DNA from: Sphingosinicella terrae
GTDB lineage: Bacteria; Pseudomonadota; Alphaproteobacteria; Sphingomonadales; Sphingomonadaceae
Direction of reading: 5' to 3'
DNA length: 64,000 nt
Assembly (NCBI RefSeq): GCF_003347635.1
Contig: NZ_QDFY01000003.1
Coordinates: 310,001-374,000 of the forward strand
The position numbers and the translations under genes are program-made. How positions within the stretch are numbered: the stretch's first letter is position 1; each line of letters opens with the position of its first letter. The notes beneath the pieces are model-generated. The model searched no databases, had not been told where the DNA came from, and saw only the letters and a list, made by a program, of their open reading frames with translations. Shown here in pieces: positions 9,369-18,442 of the stretch.

Positions 9369-10700
9369 TCAGCCGCCCGGAGCGACCGCCGGATCGCCTG
9401 CGTCAACCTTGCCTTGCGCATAGACTTGCGAAAGGCGTCGATAGGCGCCGGACCTGAAGGCGGCGATCGTCACCAGCATGCCGATCAGGCCGGCGGCGGT
9501 GAAGACCAGGGCGATCCCGCGTTCGGGGCCGCGGCCGTACCAGTCGCCGATCGCCTCGGCGCCGGCGCCCGTCGTCATGAAGGGGATGAAGACGAACTGG
9601 GCGACAGGCGCGATGATGAAGGCGGTGAGCGGCGAGGCGGCCTGCTCGACCGACTGGGCGAAGCCGAACACCCGGCCCTGGCGCTCGTAGGGGACGACCT
9701 TCTGCAGGGTGGTGTGCTCGGCCGCCTCGGCAAAGGGGCCAAGGAACATCCACATGATGCAGCCGGCCGCCAGCAGCGGGATGGAGGACTGGACGGTGAA
9801 CAGGGCGCCGGCCGTCCAGGCGATCAAGTTGACGAGGAGCAGGGTGCGCAGCGGATTGCGGCCGAGCCCGGTCCGGGCGATGACGATCCCGCTCAGGATG
9901 AAGGCGCAGGACACGAAGGCCCAGAACAGCCCCCAATGCTGGACCGCCATCAGCGACAGGCCGTAGGCATCGAGCAGCGCCATGAACACGCCGCCCAGGA
10001 AATTGTTGAAAGTGGCGAAGAGGATCAGCGCGAACAGGCCGGGCACGCCGGCGACCACGCCGATCGTGCCGCGAAGGTCGACCCGCTTGGGTGCGCCGCT
10101 CTCGGCGGCCGGTCGTGGCTCGTCCACCCGCACCAGCATCAGGTGGATGAAGGCCGCCACGGTGAGGGCGGCGGCGAATGAAAGCGCGGCGACCATCCCG
10201 CCCCACGCGACCAGGAAGCCGCTCACCGCTGAGGTGGTGAGGAAGCCGATCCCGGTCACCATACCGACGAGGCCGTTCGCCTTGTCGCGCCGGTCCTCGG
10301 GAACGAGCGCGGTCACCAGCGTCGGCAGCGCAATGTTGCGGATGTTGCCGGCGATCACGCCGGACATGACGACAATGACGAACAGCCAGAGCCAAGGGCT
10401 CGCCGCGCTGGTGAACTCTTTCTCCGGCGTCAGCACCACCATCGCCAGCGACGCGGCGTAGAAGAGGAAGGAGACGAGGCTCGATCCCATCATGACCGCC
10501 TTCTTGCGGTGATGGTCGACCAGGCTGCCGAACCAGATGGCCAGGCCAGCGGTGAGGGCCAGGTAGAGCCCGGCGATCATGCCCGTCGCGAACACCGACC
10601 TTGTCTCGAGGAAGACCCAAAAGGTAAGCGCGAACCACACCGTGAAGTTGGTGATGTTCGCAACGAGATTGTTGACGAGGATCTTGTGGAAAGGGGTCAT
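9369..10700 (-). CDS. MFS transporter
   Basis: A 443-residue protein with about twelve hydrophobic helices and the loop motif GSLVDHHRKKAVM between helices 2 and 3, matching the MFS signature. It resembles the MFS_3 (enterobactin-exporter-like) group. The ATG at MTPFHKILV is chosen over an upstream frame opening because AGGCGAG precedes it. Substrate unknown. The neighbours (DUF2200 protein, HTH gene) give no clue. Confidence 0.83.
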   Translation of the reverse strand: MTPFHKILVNNLVANITNFTVWFALTFWVFLETRSVFATGMIAGLYLALTAGLAIWFGSLVDHHRKKAVMMGSSLVSFLFYAASLAMVVLTPEKEFTSAASPWLWLFVIVVMSGVIAGNIRNIALPTLVTALVPEDRRDKANGLVGMVTGIGFLTTSAVSGFLVAWGGMVAALSFAAALTVAAFIHLMLVRVDEPRPAAESGAPKRVDLRGTIGVVAGVPGLFALILFATFNNFLGGVFMALLDAYGLSLMAVQHWGLFWAFVSCAFILSGIVIARTGLGRNPLRTLLLVNLIAWTAGALFTVQSSIPLLAAGCIMWMFLGPFAEAAEHTTLQKVVPYERQGRVFGFAQSVEQAASPLTAFIIAPVAQFVFIPFMTTGAGAEAIGDWYGRGPERGIALVFTAAGLIGMLVTIAAFRSGAYRRLSQVYAQGKVDAGDPAVAPGG

Positions 10701-10805
10701 CGTCGCTCGCCTATCGGGGGCTCCGGATGAGGGCCCAGATGAGATCGGCACCGCGCCGCCCCACAGGCGGCAAGCTGTCCCTGGAGGGTCAACGACGCGG
10801 CGGCG

Positions 10806-11156
10806 TCATTTCCGCAGGATCTTCTCCATCGCCTTCCCTTTGGCGAGCTCGTCGATCAGCTTGTCGAGATAGCGCAGCTCGCGCATCAGCGGATCCTCTA
10901 TCTCCTCGACGCGGATGCCGCAGACCGTGCCGGTGATGAGCGACCGCGACGGATTCAGGCGTGGCGCCTGCGCGAAGAAATCCTCGAAGTTGGTCTTCTT
11001 CGCCAGTTCCTCGTCCAGCGTTTCCTGGCTGTGCCCGGTCAGCCAGCGGATGATCTCGTCGACTTCCGCCTTGGTGCGGCCCTTCTTCTCCGCCTTGGCG
11101 AGATAGTGCGGATAGACGCTCGCGACGCTGATCGAAAAGATGCGATGCTTCTTCAT
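10806..11156 (-). CDS. DUF2200 family protein
   Basis: A 116-residue cytoplasmic protein matching the DUF2200 pattern along its whole length: [40 protein letters not shown], and [20 protein letters not shown] at 84-103 with KAMEKILRK at the end. The function of the family is not known. It is single-gene and downstream of nothing obvious; 11157-11228 is an empty gap. Confidence 0.9.
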   Translation of the reverse strand: MKKHRIFSISVASVYPHYLAKAEKKGRTKAEVDEIIRWLTGHSQETLDEELAKKTNFEDFFAQAPRLNPSRSLITGTVCGIRVEEIEDPLMRELRYLDKLIDELAKGKAMEKILRK

Positions 11157-11228
11157 GGGGCCTCCGAAAGCGGCTCGGCGATCACACGGGCCGGATCATC
11201 CTTCACGCGCGAGGGCCCGCCGAACCGC

Positions 11229-12416
11229 TCATTGCGACCGGCCGCGCGCGTCGACCGGCCAGATGTCGAGGAGCGTGTCGCCCCGCACGACATGATAGTG
11301 ATCGTAGAGATTCACCGTCGGGTCGCAATGGGGAACGGCGCAGGTGATCGTCGCGCCGATCGCGACCGCCTCGCCCAAATCGAGAGCCAGGCCGCCCTGC
11401 TCGTCGCCGCGGAACAGATAGCGTGTGCCCTCGGGCGCTCCGGCGACGATCCGCGGTGGTCCTGCGTCCGTCGCGAAGGCCTTGAGGCCGGCATCGGTGG
11501 TCGCGAAGCCGGGATGGTTGGCGCTGATCACCGTCGTCTGCACGAACAGGGTGGTGGCGAACGGCGCGGGCTCGCCCGCTTTCTCCCAGACGTCGCCATA
11601 TTCGGCGTCCATGAACAGATAGGAGCCGGCCTGGAGATCGGTGAGCACACCCGCCTGCGGATCGAGGTCGAAGGTCCCGGTGCCGCCGCCGGTGACGATC
11701 GGGCAGGCGAGCCCCTGCCGTTCGAGCAGGGCGCGGACGCCGCGCAGCGCGTTCATCGCCGCGAGAGTCGCGGCCTTTCGTTCGCTGCGATCGCCGACAT
11801 GCATGAGGTGGCCGGCATAACCCTGGATCCCGGCGAGGCTCAGATGGGGATCTGCGGCGATCCTTCGGGCAAGGGCTGCCGCCCCTTCGCCTGGTTCGAT
11901 GCCGGTCCGGCGCTGCCCGACATCAAGGTCAACGAGCAGCTTGAGCGGCCTGCAGGATGCCCGTCCGACCTCGCCGAGGGCTTCCGCGTGGGCCGTGCAG
12001 TCGGCGACCACGAGCAGGTCCGGGCAGACGCGATTCAACTCGGCCAGACGCCGCCGGCCGTCGCCGGTGACGATCGGCGAGGTGATCAGGATCGATTCGA
12101 TTCCTCCCGCCGAGAGCACTTCCGCCTCGCCCAGCTTCGCGCAGCAGATGCCGACCGCGCCGGCCGCCATCTGCCGCTTCGCGATCTCGATCGACTTGTG
12201 GGTCTTGGCGTGGGGCCGCAGGGCGATGCCGCTCTCCCGGCAAAGCCTTGCCATTCTCGCGATATTGGCTTCGAGCCCATCAAGATCGACGATCAGGCTC
12301 GGCGTGTTGAGGCGCCAGCGGCCACCGGGGACGCCGATGAGATGACCGTTGACGCCCAAGCCACGCGCATTTTCGTCCGACCGAGGCGGGGCGCCGGTCA
12401 TGCGGGTCGCGTCCAT
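11229..12416 (-). CDS. DSD1-type PLP enzyme (D-serine dehydratase / D-threonine aldolase-like)
   Basis: A 395-residue fold-type III PLP enzyme. The PLP lysine region LRPHAKTHKS is near residue 60, GYAGHLMHVGDRS near 195, GGGTGTFD near 240, and the C-terminal metal-site segment AVPHCDPTVNLYDHY near 365. Family members eliminate or cleave D-3-hydroxy amino acids. The ATG used has GGAGGG four bases before it and overlaps crtB by 19 bases; an ATG five codons later overlaps the crtB stop as ATGA. A D-amino-acid enzyme at the end of a carotenoid operon is unexpected. Confidence 0.83.
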   Translation of the reverse strand: MDATRMTGAPPRSDENARGLGVNGHLIGVPGGRWRLNTPSLIVDLDGLEANIARMARLCRESGIALRPHAKTHKSIEIAKRQMAAGAVGICCAKLGEAEVLSAGGIESILITSPIVTGDGRRRLAELNRVCPDLLVVADCTAHAEALGEVGRASCRPLKLLVDLDVGQRRTGIEPGEGAAALARRIAADPHLSLAGIQGYAGHLMHVGDRSERKAATLAAMNALRGVRALLERQGLACPIVTGGGTGTFDLDPQAGVLTDLQAGSYLFMDAEYGDVWEKAGEPAPFATTLFVQTTVISANHPGFATTDAGLKAFATDAGPPRIVAGAPEGTRYLFRGDEQGGLALDLGEAVAIGATITCAVPHCDPTVNLYDHYHVVRGDTLLDIWPVDARGRSQ

Positions 12417-13357
12417 AATCCCTCCCGCCCCGTCGCCTGCGGGTGCTCTCCGCACTCGACCAGCGCCTTGGCCACGAAGACCAGCTTGGAGGGCTTGTGG
12501 ATGATCGTCCGGCTTTCCCACGCTTCCTCGCCGCGCGCGGCGACCCGTCGGGCAATGGCGCCGTAGATGTTGGCGGCGGAGAGGACCGCCCAGCGGGCGC
12601 GGAAAGGGAGGCGGGCGGCACCGACCCGGGCGGAGGCCTCGTAATCGGCGACCAGCGCCGCCAGTCGTCCTGCGATCCGGGCGAGGGTTGGGCGGTCGGC
12701 CGGATCGAGGCCACCCGGCGGCAGCCAGTCGGCGGGCAGATAGAGCCGGCCGACGCCGTGATCCTCGACGATGTCGCGGGCGATGTTGGCGAGCTGGAAG
12801 GCGATGCCGAGGTCGGCGGCGCGGTCGAGCGTGTCTCCGTCGTCCGGATCGACCCCCATCACCACCGCCATCATGCAGCCGACGGCGCCGGCGACATGAT
12901 AACAATAGCGGAGCAGGTCCTGCTCCGTGCGCGGCCGCCAGCCCTCAGCGTCGAGGGCAAAGCCGGCAAGATGGTCGTCGATGAACCGGCGCGGGATCAT
13001 GCATTCGGCGGCGACGACACGAAGCGCGTCGAACGGGGCGAGGCCGACGCGCTCCCCGGCCAGCGCGCGGTCGGTCATGCCGCGGATCTGGCCGATGCGC
13101 CGCTCCGGATCGTCCGGTGCGACCGCGCCGTGGCCCAGCGTCTGGCCGTCGGCAAGATCGTCGCACGCGCGGCACCAGCTGTAGAGCAGCCAGGCCCGCT
13201 CGCGCGTGGCCTGGTCGAACAGGTTGCTGGCGAAGCGGAACGACTTCGAGCCTTCGCGGATGATCCGCTCCGCCTCCGCGACCAGCGACCGGCGCTCCGC
13301 GCCGGCCGCGCCCGCGGCGTCGAGACCGCCGGAGACGGGGCGCGCCTGCGCGTTCAG
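12398..13357 (-). CDS. crtB: phytoene synthase, probable CTG start
   Basis: A 319-residue trans-isoprenyl diphosphate synthase that joins two GGPP into phytoene. The first Asp motif CRACDDLADG is near residue 63 and the second, QLANIARDIVEDHGVGRLYL, near 190, followed by the usual C-terminal helices. The first ATG of the frame is at 13078, downstream of the DDLAD motif and of the conserved SFRFASNLFDQATRERAW segment, and no ATG, GTG or TTG lies in frame before it. The CTG at 13357-13355 overlaps the crtI stop as CTGA and has GGGGAGG five bases upstream, so I take CTG as the start. Confidence 0.87.
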   Translation of the reverse strand: MNAQARPVSGGLDAAGAAGAERRSLVAEAERIIREGSKSFRFASNLFDQATRERAWLLYSWCRACDDLADGQTLGHGAVAPDDPERRIGQIRGMTDRALAGERVGLAPFDALRVVAAECMIPRRFIDDHLAGFALDAEGWRPRTEQDLLRYCYHVAGAVGCMMAVVMGVDPDDGDTLDRAADLGIAFQLANIARDIVEDHGVGRLYLPADWLPPGGLDPADRPTLARIAGRLAALVADYEASARVGAARLPFRARWAVLSAANIYGAIARRVAARGEEAWESRTIIHKPSKLVFVAKALVECGEHPQATGREGLWTRPA

Positions 13358-14844
13358 GCGGCCCTCCCCTGGGTGAGATCCGCGATCATCAGGCCGGCCG
13401 TCGCCTTGGCGCTGCCGACCACGCCGGGGATGCCTGCGCCGGGATGGGTGCCGGCGCCGACGAAATAGAGATTGGGGATGACGTCGTCGCGATTGTGCGT
13501 CCTGAACCAGGCGCTCTGCGTGAGCAAAGGCTCGAGGCTGAAGGCCGAGCCGAGATGGGCACCGAGATCCTCGGCGAAATCCTGGGGCGTGTAGTGGAAC
13601 AGGACCTCGATGCGGTCCCTCAGTCCCGGCAGCATCCTCTGCTCGAGGATCTCGAGGATCCGGTCGCGATAGCGCGGCGCTTCCTCCTCCCAGTCGATCG
13701 GGAGCTTGCCGAGATGCGGCACCGGGGCGAGCGCATAGAAGGTCGACCGGCCCGGCGGCGCCATGTCCGGATCGGTGGCGGTGGGATGGTGGACGTAGAG
13801 AGAAGGATCGTCGGCGAGGCGGCCGTGGTCATAGATGTCGCCGAGCAACGCCCGGTAGCGCGGCCCGAACAGGATATTGTGGTGAGGCACGTCGGGATAT
13901 TCGCCGCGCACCCCGAAATGAACGACGAAGAGGGATGGCGAGAAGCGCTTGCGCCTGAGGCGGGCGGCGGCGGCGGGGCCGCGGCGGTGGCCCTCGACCA
14001 GCTCGTAGCTTCGCACCACGTCGGCGTTGGAAGCGACCGCGTCGAAGGAGGCGCGCCAGCCGGATTTCGTGCGCAGTCCGGTGACGCGGGCGCCGTCGCT
14101 CTCGATCGCCTCAACCGGATCGCCGATCCGCAGCGTGCCGCCGATGCGCTGGAAATGATCGATCATGCCGCGAACGAGCGCGTTGGTGCCGCCGCGCGCG
14201 AACCAGACGCCGCCGTCCCGCTCGAGCTTGTGGATGAGTGCATAGATCGAGCTCGTCGCCATCGGATTGCCGCCGACGAGCAGGGTGTGGAACGACAAGG
14301 CCTGTCGGAGCTTGTCGTTGCGCACGAAGCCGGAGACGATCGAATAGACCGACCGCCAGGCCTGGTAGCGGGCGAGCTGCGGCGCGGCGCGGATCATCGA
14401 CTTGAAGTCGAGGAAGGGCACGGCGCCCAGTTTCTCGTAACCCTCGACGAAGACGCCGGCGGAATAATCGAGGAAGCGGCGATAGCCGTCGACATCGGCC
14501 GGATCGAGCCGGGCGATCTGCTCGGCGAGATGTGCGTCGTCATTGGTGTAGTCGAAGACGGTCCCGTCCGGCCAGGAGAGCCGGTAGAAAGGCGTGATCG
14601 GCAGCAGATCGACGTCGGCGGCCATGTCACCGCCGCTCAGCGCCCACAATTCCTTCAGGCAATCGGGATCGGTGATGACGGTGGGCCCCGCATCGAAGAC
14701 ATGGCCGTCCTTCTCCCAGAAATAGGCCCGGCCACCGGGCCGGTCGCGGCCCTCGACGAGAGTGGTGGCGATGCCGGCCGACTGCAGGCGAATGGCAAGC
14801 GCGAGGCCGCCGATGCCGGCGCCGACGATGGCGGCATTCTTCAT
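13354..14844 (-). CDS. crtI: phytoene desaturase
   Basis: A 496-residue FAD enzyme that converts phytoene to lycopene. The N-terminal dinucleotide fold AAIVGAGIGGLALAIRL and RPGGRAYFWEKDGHVFDAGP are intact, as is the C-terminal carotenoid-desaturase signature NLYFVGAGTHPGAGIPGV. Length is normal for bacterial CrtI. The ATG overlaps the crtY stop (ATGA) and the stop overlaps the crtB CTG, so crtY-crtI-crtB are translationally chained. Confidence 0.95.
   Translation of the reverse strand: MKNAAIVGAGIGGLALAIRLQSAGIATTLVEGRDRPGGRAYFWEKDGHVFDAGPTVITDPDCLKELWALSGGDMAADVDLLPITPFYRLSWPDGTVFDYTNDDAHLAEQIARLDPADVDGYRRFLDYSAGVFVEGYEKLGAVPFLDFKSMIRAAPQLARYQAWRSVYSIVSGFVRNDKLRQALSFHTLLVGGNPMATSSIYALIHKLERDGGVWFARGGTNALVRGMIDHFQRIGGTLRIGDPVEAIESDGARVTGLRTKSGWRASFDAVASNADVVRSYELVEGHRRGPAAAARLRRKRFSPSLFVVHFGVRGEYPDVPHHNILFGPRYRALLGDIYDHGRLADDPSLYVHHPTATDPDMAPPGRSTFYALAPVPHLGKLPIDWEEEAPRYRDRILEILEQRMLPGLRDRIEVLFHYTPQDFAEDLGAHLGSAFSLEPLLTQSAWFRTHNRDDVIPNLYFVGAGTHPGAGIPGVVGSAKATAGLMIADLTQGRAA
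13363..13369 (-). promoter_or_regulatory. Shine-Dalgarno GGGGAGG deciding the crtB CTG start
   Basis: Read on the minus strand, GGGGAGG lies inside the last codons of crtI and is separated by GCCGC from a CTG that overlaps the crtI stop. Spacing and strength are those of a real ribosome site, and the crtB frame has no normal start codon upstream of its first conserved motifs. Confidence 0.7.
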
Positions 14845-15986
14845 GCCAGCAGCGCCTTGATCGCGCGGCCGATCGTCACGGGCGGCCGTCCGCTCAGGAT
14901 CCGCAGGCGATCGGCCATGGTCGACTGCCCGGCATAGAAGCGGCCGATCACGTCCGGCCCGAGCCGGTAGAAATGCTCGAGGACCCGGTAGCGTTCGTCG
15001 GGCGCCGCCGCTTGGAACAGCATCCGGCTCAGCAGGCGGTAGAAACGACGCTCGCGCCACAGCCGCGCTGCCTCCTCCCGAAGGCGATGGCCAAGCGTCG
15101 CGAGATCCGGCTGGGCGGAAATCGTCATCGCCACGCGCACCGCATCGGGGAGCGAATAGCCGGTGACGGGATGGAAGAAGCCGCCGCGCAGGCCGATGCG
15201 GCCGACCGGCGAACCCACCGGCCAGAAACGGTCGAAATCCCCGCCCATCGCCACCGGCAGCACGCCGGTCTCCTCCCGTTCCAGGGCAGAGATCTGCCAA
15301 TTGCGCGCGGCGGCATAGTCTTCGATCCGGCGGCCGAGCCGGTCGCGGTCGAGGTGAGGGTCGGTCGAATAATAGGTGTCCTCGATCAATAGCCGGTCCG
15401 CTGCGAAAGGCAGGCAATAGACGAAGCGATAGCCGTCTGTCTGCTCGACCCGGGCGTCCATAACGATCGGGCGTTCCAGCCGATGCGGCGCCGCCAGGCG
15501 ATATTCGCGCCCGACGAACTTCTGCCAGCCCAGATCGAGGCCGTCGAGAGCGTCCGGGCCGCGAGCGTCGATGACGGCGCTCGCGGCGAGGGTCTCGCCG
15601 TTCCCGAGCCGCACCGAATCGGCCTTCACGTCGGCGATCGTCGCGCCGAGGCGATACTGGTCCGGACGAAGCGACCCGCGCACTAGCCGGTCGAGCCGGT
15701 CGGAGGTCAGGCTGTTATAGCCGGCGGCGAGCACCCGCTCGCGCCTCGGGAAATGGACCGAATAGCCGCTCCAACTCCGCTCGATCGCACCCTCGATCAG
15801 CCAGCGATCCTCGTCTGCCACGTCGGAGTCGAAGAAGGACCAGATATGGTTGCCGCCGAAGGATTGGCCTTGCTCGAGGAGCAGGAAGGGGGTTTCCGGC
15901 CGGCGCTGTGCCAGCGCGAGCGCCGCCAGGCAGCCGGCCAGGCCGCCGCCGGCGATGATGAGGGGAGGGGGAGGGGACAGGCTCAA
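14841..15986 (-). CDS. crtY: lycopene beta-cyclase
   Basis: A 381-residue FAD-dependent cyclase closing lycopene ends into beta-ionone rings. The N-terminal LIIAGGGLAGCLAALALAQ, FGGNHIWSFFDSD near residue 43, and the cyclase signature GLRGGFFHPVTGYSLPDAV near residue 270 are present. The start is taken as a TTG (LSLSPPPP) because the family begins there; the frame stays open 59 codons further but that part is basic and unlike CrtY. First gene of crtY-crtI-crtB. The gap to the divergent gene at 16123 should hold both promoters and contains a 14-bp palindrome around 16025-16038. Confidence 0.92.
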   Translation of the reverse strand: MSLSPPPPLIIAGGGLAGCLAALALAQRRPETPFLLLEQGQSFGGNHIWSFFDSDVADEDRWLIEGAIERSWSGYSVHFPRRERVLAAGYNSLTSDRLDRLVRGSLRPDQYRLGATIADVKADSVRLGNGETLAASAVIDARGPDALDGLDLGWQKFVGREYRLAAPHRLERPIVMDARVEQTDGYRFVYCLPFAADRLLIEDTYYSTDPHLDRDRLGRRIEDYAAARNWQISALEREETGVLPVAMGGDFDRFWPVGSPVGRIGLRGGFFHPVTGYSLPDAVRVAMTISAQPDLATLGHRLREEAARLWRERRFYRLLSRMLFQAAAPDERYRVLEHFYRLGPDVIGRFYAGQSTMADRLRILSGRPPVTIGRAIKALLA

Positions 15987-16122
15987 TCGAAGTTTCCGGC
16001 GTTGTGGCGAGCCTCTCTGGAATCCTCCCTCGAGGGAGAGGACGTTCCTTGGAGGGACCCGCTTTCGCCTCTCCTTACGCAGGCCCTTCGCCAATCGCCA
16101 CCACGTGATGTAAGGCACGCGT

Positions 16123-16932
16123 GTGACCATCTTCTTCGCCGCGCTGATCTCGATGCTCGCCATGACGGCGATCGTGGGCCTGCGTTACCTGGCGGTGAGC
16201 GGCGCCTTTGCCTGGCTGACGCGGCGCCGCTTCCCCGGCCTCTATGCCGGGCTCGACCCGCAGATCCGGCGCGAGATAGGCTGGTCGCTCGCCAGCGCCG
16301 CCATTTACGGCTTCCCGGCCGGCCTGCTGGCCTGGGGTTGGCAGGAGCATGGCTGGACCCGGGTCTATACCGATGCGGGGGACTATCCGCTCTGGTGGCT
16401 GCCGGCCTCGGTACTCGTCTATCTGCTGCTCCACGATGCCTGGTTCTATTGGACCCATCGCTGGATGCACCGGCCGCGCTGGTTCCGGATCGCTCATGCC
16501 GTCCACCATGCCAGCCGGCCCCCGACCGCCTGGGCGGCGATGAGCTTCCACCCCGTTGAGGCGCTGACCGGCGCCGTCGTCATTCCCGTCCTCGTCCTCA
16601 CCATCCCGATCCATGTCGGCGCTCTCATGGCCGTGCTGCTGGTGATGACGGTGATGGGCGTCACCAACCATATGGGCTGGGAGCTGTTTCCGAGCCGGCT
16701 GGTCGAGGGGCCGGCGGGCGCGTGGCTGATCACGGCCAGCCATCACCAGCGCCATCACCAGCAATATGGATGCAATTATGGGCTTTATTTCCGTCTCTGG
16801 GACCGGCTGTGCGGCACCGACCGCGGCCTCGGCAGCTTTGCCGCGCATCCTCGCGGCGATCGTCGCGGCGATGATGCTGGGCGGAGCAGCGGGGACGGCG
16901 GAGATCGAGATCTCGGTCGAAGGGCTGCGTAA
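16123..16932 (+). CDS. sterol desaturase / fatty acid hydroxylase superfamily protein
   Basis: A membrane di-iron oxygenase with four to five hydrophobic helices and the three histidine clusters HDAWFYWTHRWMH (near residue 105), HAVHH (near 126) and HHQRHH (near 206). The GTG start has AAGG five bases upstream. The family hydroxylates or desaturates lipids; beside crtYIB it could act on a carotenoid, for example as a ring 2-hydroxylase, but this is a guess. The family core ends near residue 235; the last 30 or so residues read as an out-of-frame copy of the next gene, so the stop looks displaced. Confidence 0.83.
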   Translation: MTIFFAALISMLAMTAIVGLRYLAVSGAFAWLTRRRFPGLYAGLDPQIRREIGWSLASAAIYGFPAGLLAWGWQEHGWTRVYTDAGDYPLWWLPASVLVYLLLHDAWFYWTHRWMHRPRWFRIAHAVHHASRPPTAWAAMSFHPVEALTGAVVIPVLVLTIPIHVGALMAVLLVMTVMGVTNHMGWELFPSRLVEGPAGAWLITASHHQRHHQQYGCNYGLYFRLWDRLCGTDRGLGSFAAHPRGDRRGDDAGRSSGDGGDRDLGRRAA

Positions 16933-17266
16933 CGGCAACGGCTCGGTGCGGCTGTGCCTGACCCGCAACGCGGCACACTTCCCGGACTGCAACCGCGATC
17001 CCGCCGCGATCCGCCGGTCGCTGCCGGCCGGCCAGGCCGCGAACATCCGCTTTTCCGGTGCCGCGCCGGGCGTTTATGCGCTCGCACTCATCCACGATGA
17101 GAACGACAATGGCCGGCTCGACAAGTTCATGGCGATCCCGCGTGAGGGCTTCGCTTTCTCGCGCAATCCCGGCCTTCGCATGGGGCCGCCGAGCTTCGAG
17201 GAAGTGCGATTCGACGCGCCCGCCGGACGCGTCCGACAGACGGTTCGGGTGCGCTATCTTTTGTAG
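16838..17266 (+). CDS. DUF2141 family exported protein
   Basis: A 142-residue protein with a signal peptide (hydrophobic LAAIVAAMMLGG, likely cleavage after AAGTA) and a beta-rich DUF2141 domain containing GSVRLCLT near residue 37, PGVYALALIHDENDNGRLD near residue 77 and AFSRNPG. It is presumably periplasmic; function unknown. Start is uncertain: the TTG used gives a compact signal peptide, while ATGs at 16766 and 16778 give a longer N-terminus. Either way it overlaps the hydroxylase gene in another frame, so the two are likely co-translated. Confidence 0.78.
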   Translation: MPRILAAIVAAMMLGGAAGTAEIEISVEGLRNGNGSVRLCLTRNAAHFPDCNRDPAAIRRSLPAGQAANIRFSGAAPGVYALALIHDENDNGRLDKFMAIPREGFAFSRNPGLRMGPPSFEEVRFDAPAGRVRQTVRVRYLL

Positions 17267-17377
17267 CGTTGCCAAGGGCTTGGCAGATCAACGCCCCGCC
17301 TGCGGATATTTCCGGCCGAAGAGCGACTGGAAATCCGCTTTTCACGGGACTATCTCATCCTCATAACGGAAGAGAGC

Positions 17378-18094
17378 GTGACCATGGCTTCCGGCCTCGT
17401 GGCCTATCTCGATTCGATCAAGGCGCGCGATCCCGCCCCGCGCAGCCGCTGGGAGATCCTGCTTTATCCGGGCGTCTGGGCGCTCGGGCTGCACCGGGTC
17501 GCCCACTGGCTGTTCAAGGGCGAGCTCTATTTCCTCGCCCGGCTGGTCAATCATTTCTCGCGCATGCTGACCGCGATCGACATTCATCCCGGCGCGCAGA
17601 TCGGCCGCAACTTCTTCATCGATCACGGCTTCGTCGTCATCGGCGAGACCGCGGAGATCGGCGACAACGTCACCATCTATCAGCATGTCACCCTGGGCGG
17701 CACCGCGCCGCACGAAGGGATAGGCGGCAAGCGCCATCCGACCATCTCGGACTGGGCCGTGCTCGGATCGGGCGCGCAGGTGCTCGGCCCGATCACCGTC
17801 GGCGCCCGCGCCCGCATCGGCGCCAATTCAGTCGTCACCCGGGACGTGCCGGAGGGGGCGACGATGATCGGAATCCCGGCCCGCTCGACGCTGGTCACCG
17901 CCGAGCAGAGCTCGAAGAGCTTCCTGCCCTATGGAACACCCTGTTCCGAGGTCTATGATCCGGCCACGCAGAAGTTCGAGATCCTCCAGTGCGAGGTCGA
18001 GCAGCTGCGCAAGCGGGTCGCCGAGCTGGTGGAGGAGCGCCAGCAGGCGCAGGGCGACCTGGGGCTCACGGCCGGCGACCGGAGCCGCGCCTGA
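17378..18094 (+). CDS. cysE: serine O-acetyltransferase
   Basis: A 238-residue enzyme of the short (EpsC-like) SAT class making O-acetylserine for cysteine synthesis. After a helical N-terminus come the left-handed hexapeptide repeats with [39 protein letters not shown] and [22 protein letters not shown] is used as start with GGAAG five bases ahead; an ATG two codons later is equally possible. Its stop overlaps the DUF2794 start (TGATG). The C-terminus is longer than in many SATs and predicted helical. Confidence 0.92.
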   Translation: MTMASGLVAYLDSIKARDPAPRSRWEILLYPGVWALGLHRVAHWLFKGELYFLARLVNHFSRMLTAIDIHPGAQIGRNFFIDHGFVVIGETAEIGDNVTIYQHVTLGGTAPHEGIGGKRHPTISDWAVLGSGAQVLGPITVGARARIGANSVVTRDVPEGATMIGIPARSTLVTAEQSSKSFLPYGTPCSEVYDPATQKFEILQCEVEQLRKRVAELVEERQQAQGDLGLTAGDRSRA

Positions 18095-18435
18095 TGGGTC
18101 AGGTCCTCCCGTTTCCGTCCGGTCCGGGAGGACAGGCCAGGCAGACGGGTTTCACGCGGACCGAGCTCAACCGGATCGTCGATCTCTATGGCCGAATGGT
18201 CGCGGCCGGCCTGTGGAAGGATTATGCGATCGAGCTCCGGTCCGAGGCGGCTTCCTTCTGGTGCTTCCGCCGTGCCGCCGAGCGCCCCGAATATCGGATC
18301 GAGAAGCGGCCGGCCGCCCGTCAGGGTCCGTGGGCGCTGATCGGCGAGCAAGGCCAGATCCTCCGCCGCGGCCACGAGCTCGGTCCCGTGCTGGCGCCGA
18401 TCGAGCGGCGGCTGATGAAGGTGGTGGCAGGGTAA
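18094..18435 (+). CDS. DUF2794 family protein
   Basis: A 113-residue cytoplasmic protein of the alphaproteobacterial DUF2794 family (FTRTELNRIVDLYGRMVAAG, WKDYAIE, YRIEKRP). The start ATG overlaps the cysE stop, so the two are coupled. Function unknown. It is followed at once by a strong hairpin. Confidence 0.85.
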   Translation: MGQVLPFPSGPGGQARQTGFTRTELNRIVDLYGRMVAAGLWKDYAIELRSEAASFWCFRRAAERPEYRIEKRPAARQGPWALIGEQGQILRRGHELGPVLAPIERRLMKVVAG

Positions 18436-18442
18436 AGTCTTT

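Noticed and set aside
16025-16038. CTCCCTCGAGGGAG palindrome in front of crtY as member of the CCCTCCC repeat family
   Set aside because: The core differs (TCGA centre) and it lies in a promoter gap rather than at a gene end; it may be an operator, but there is no further support.
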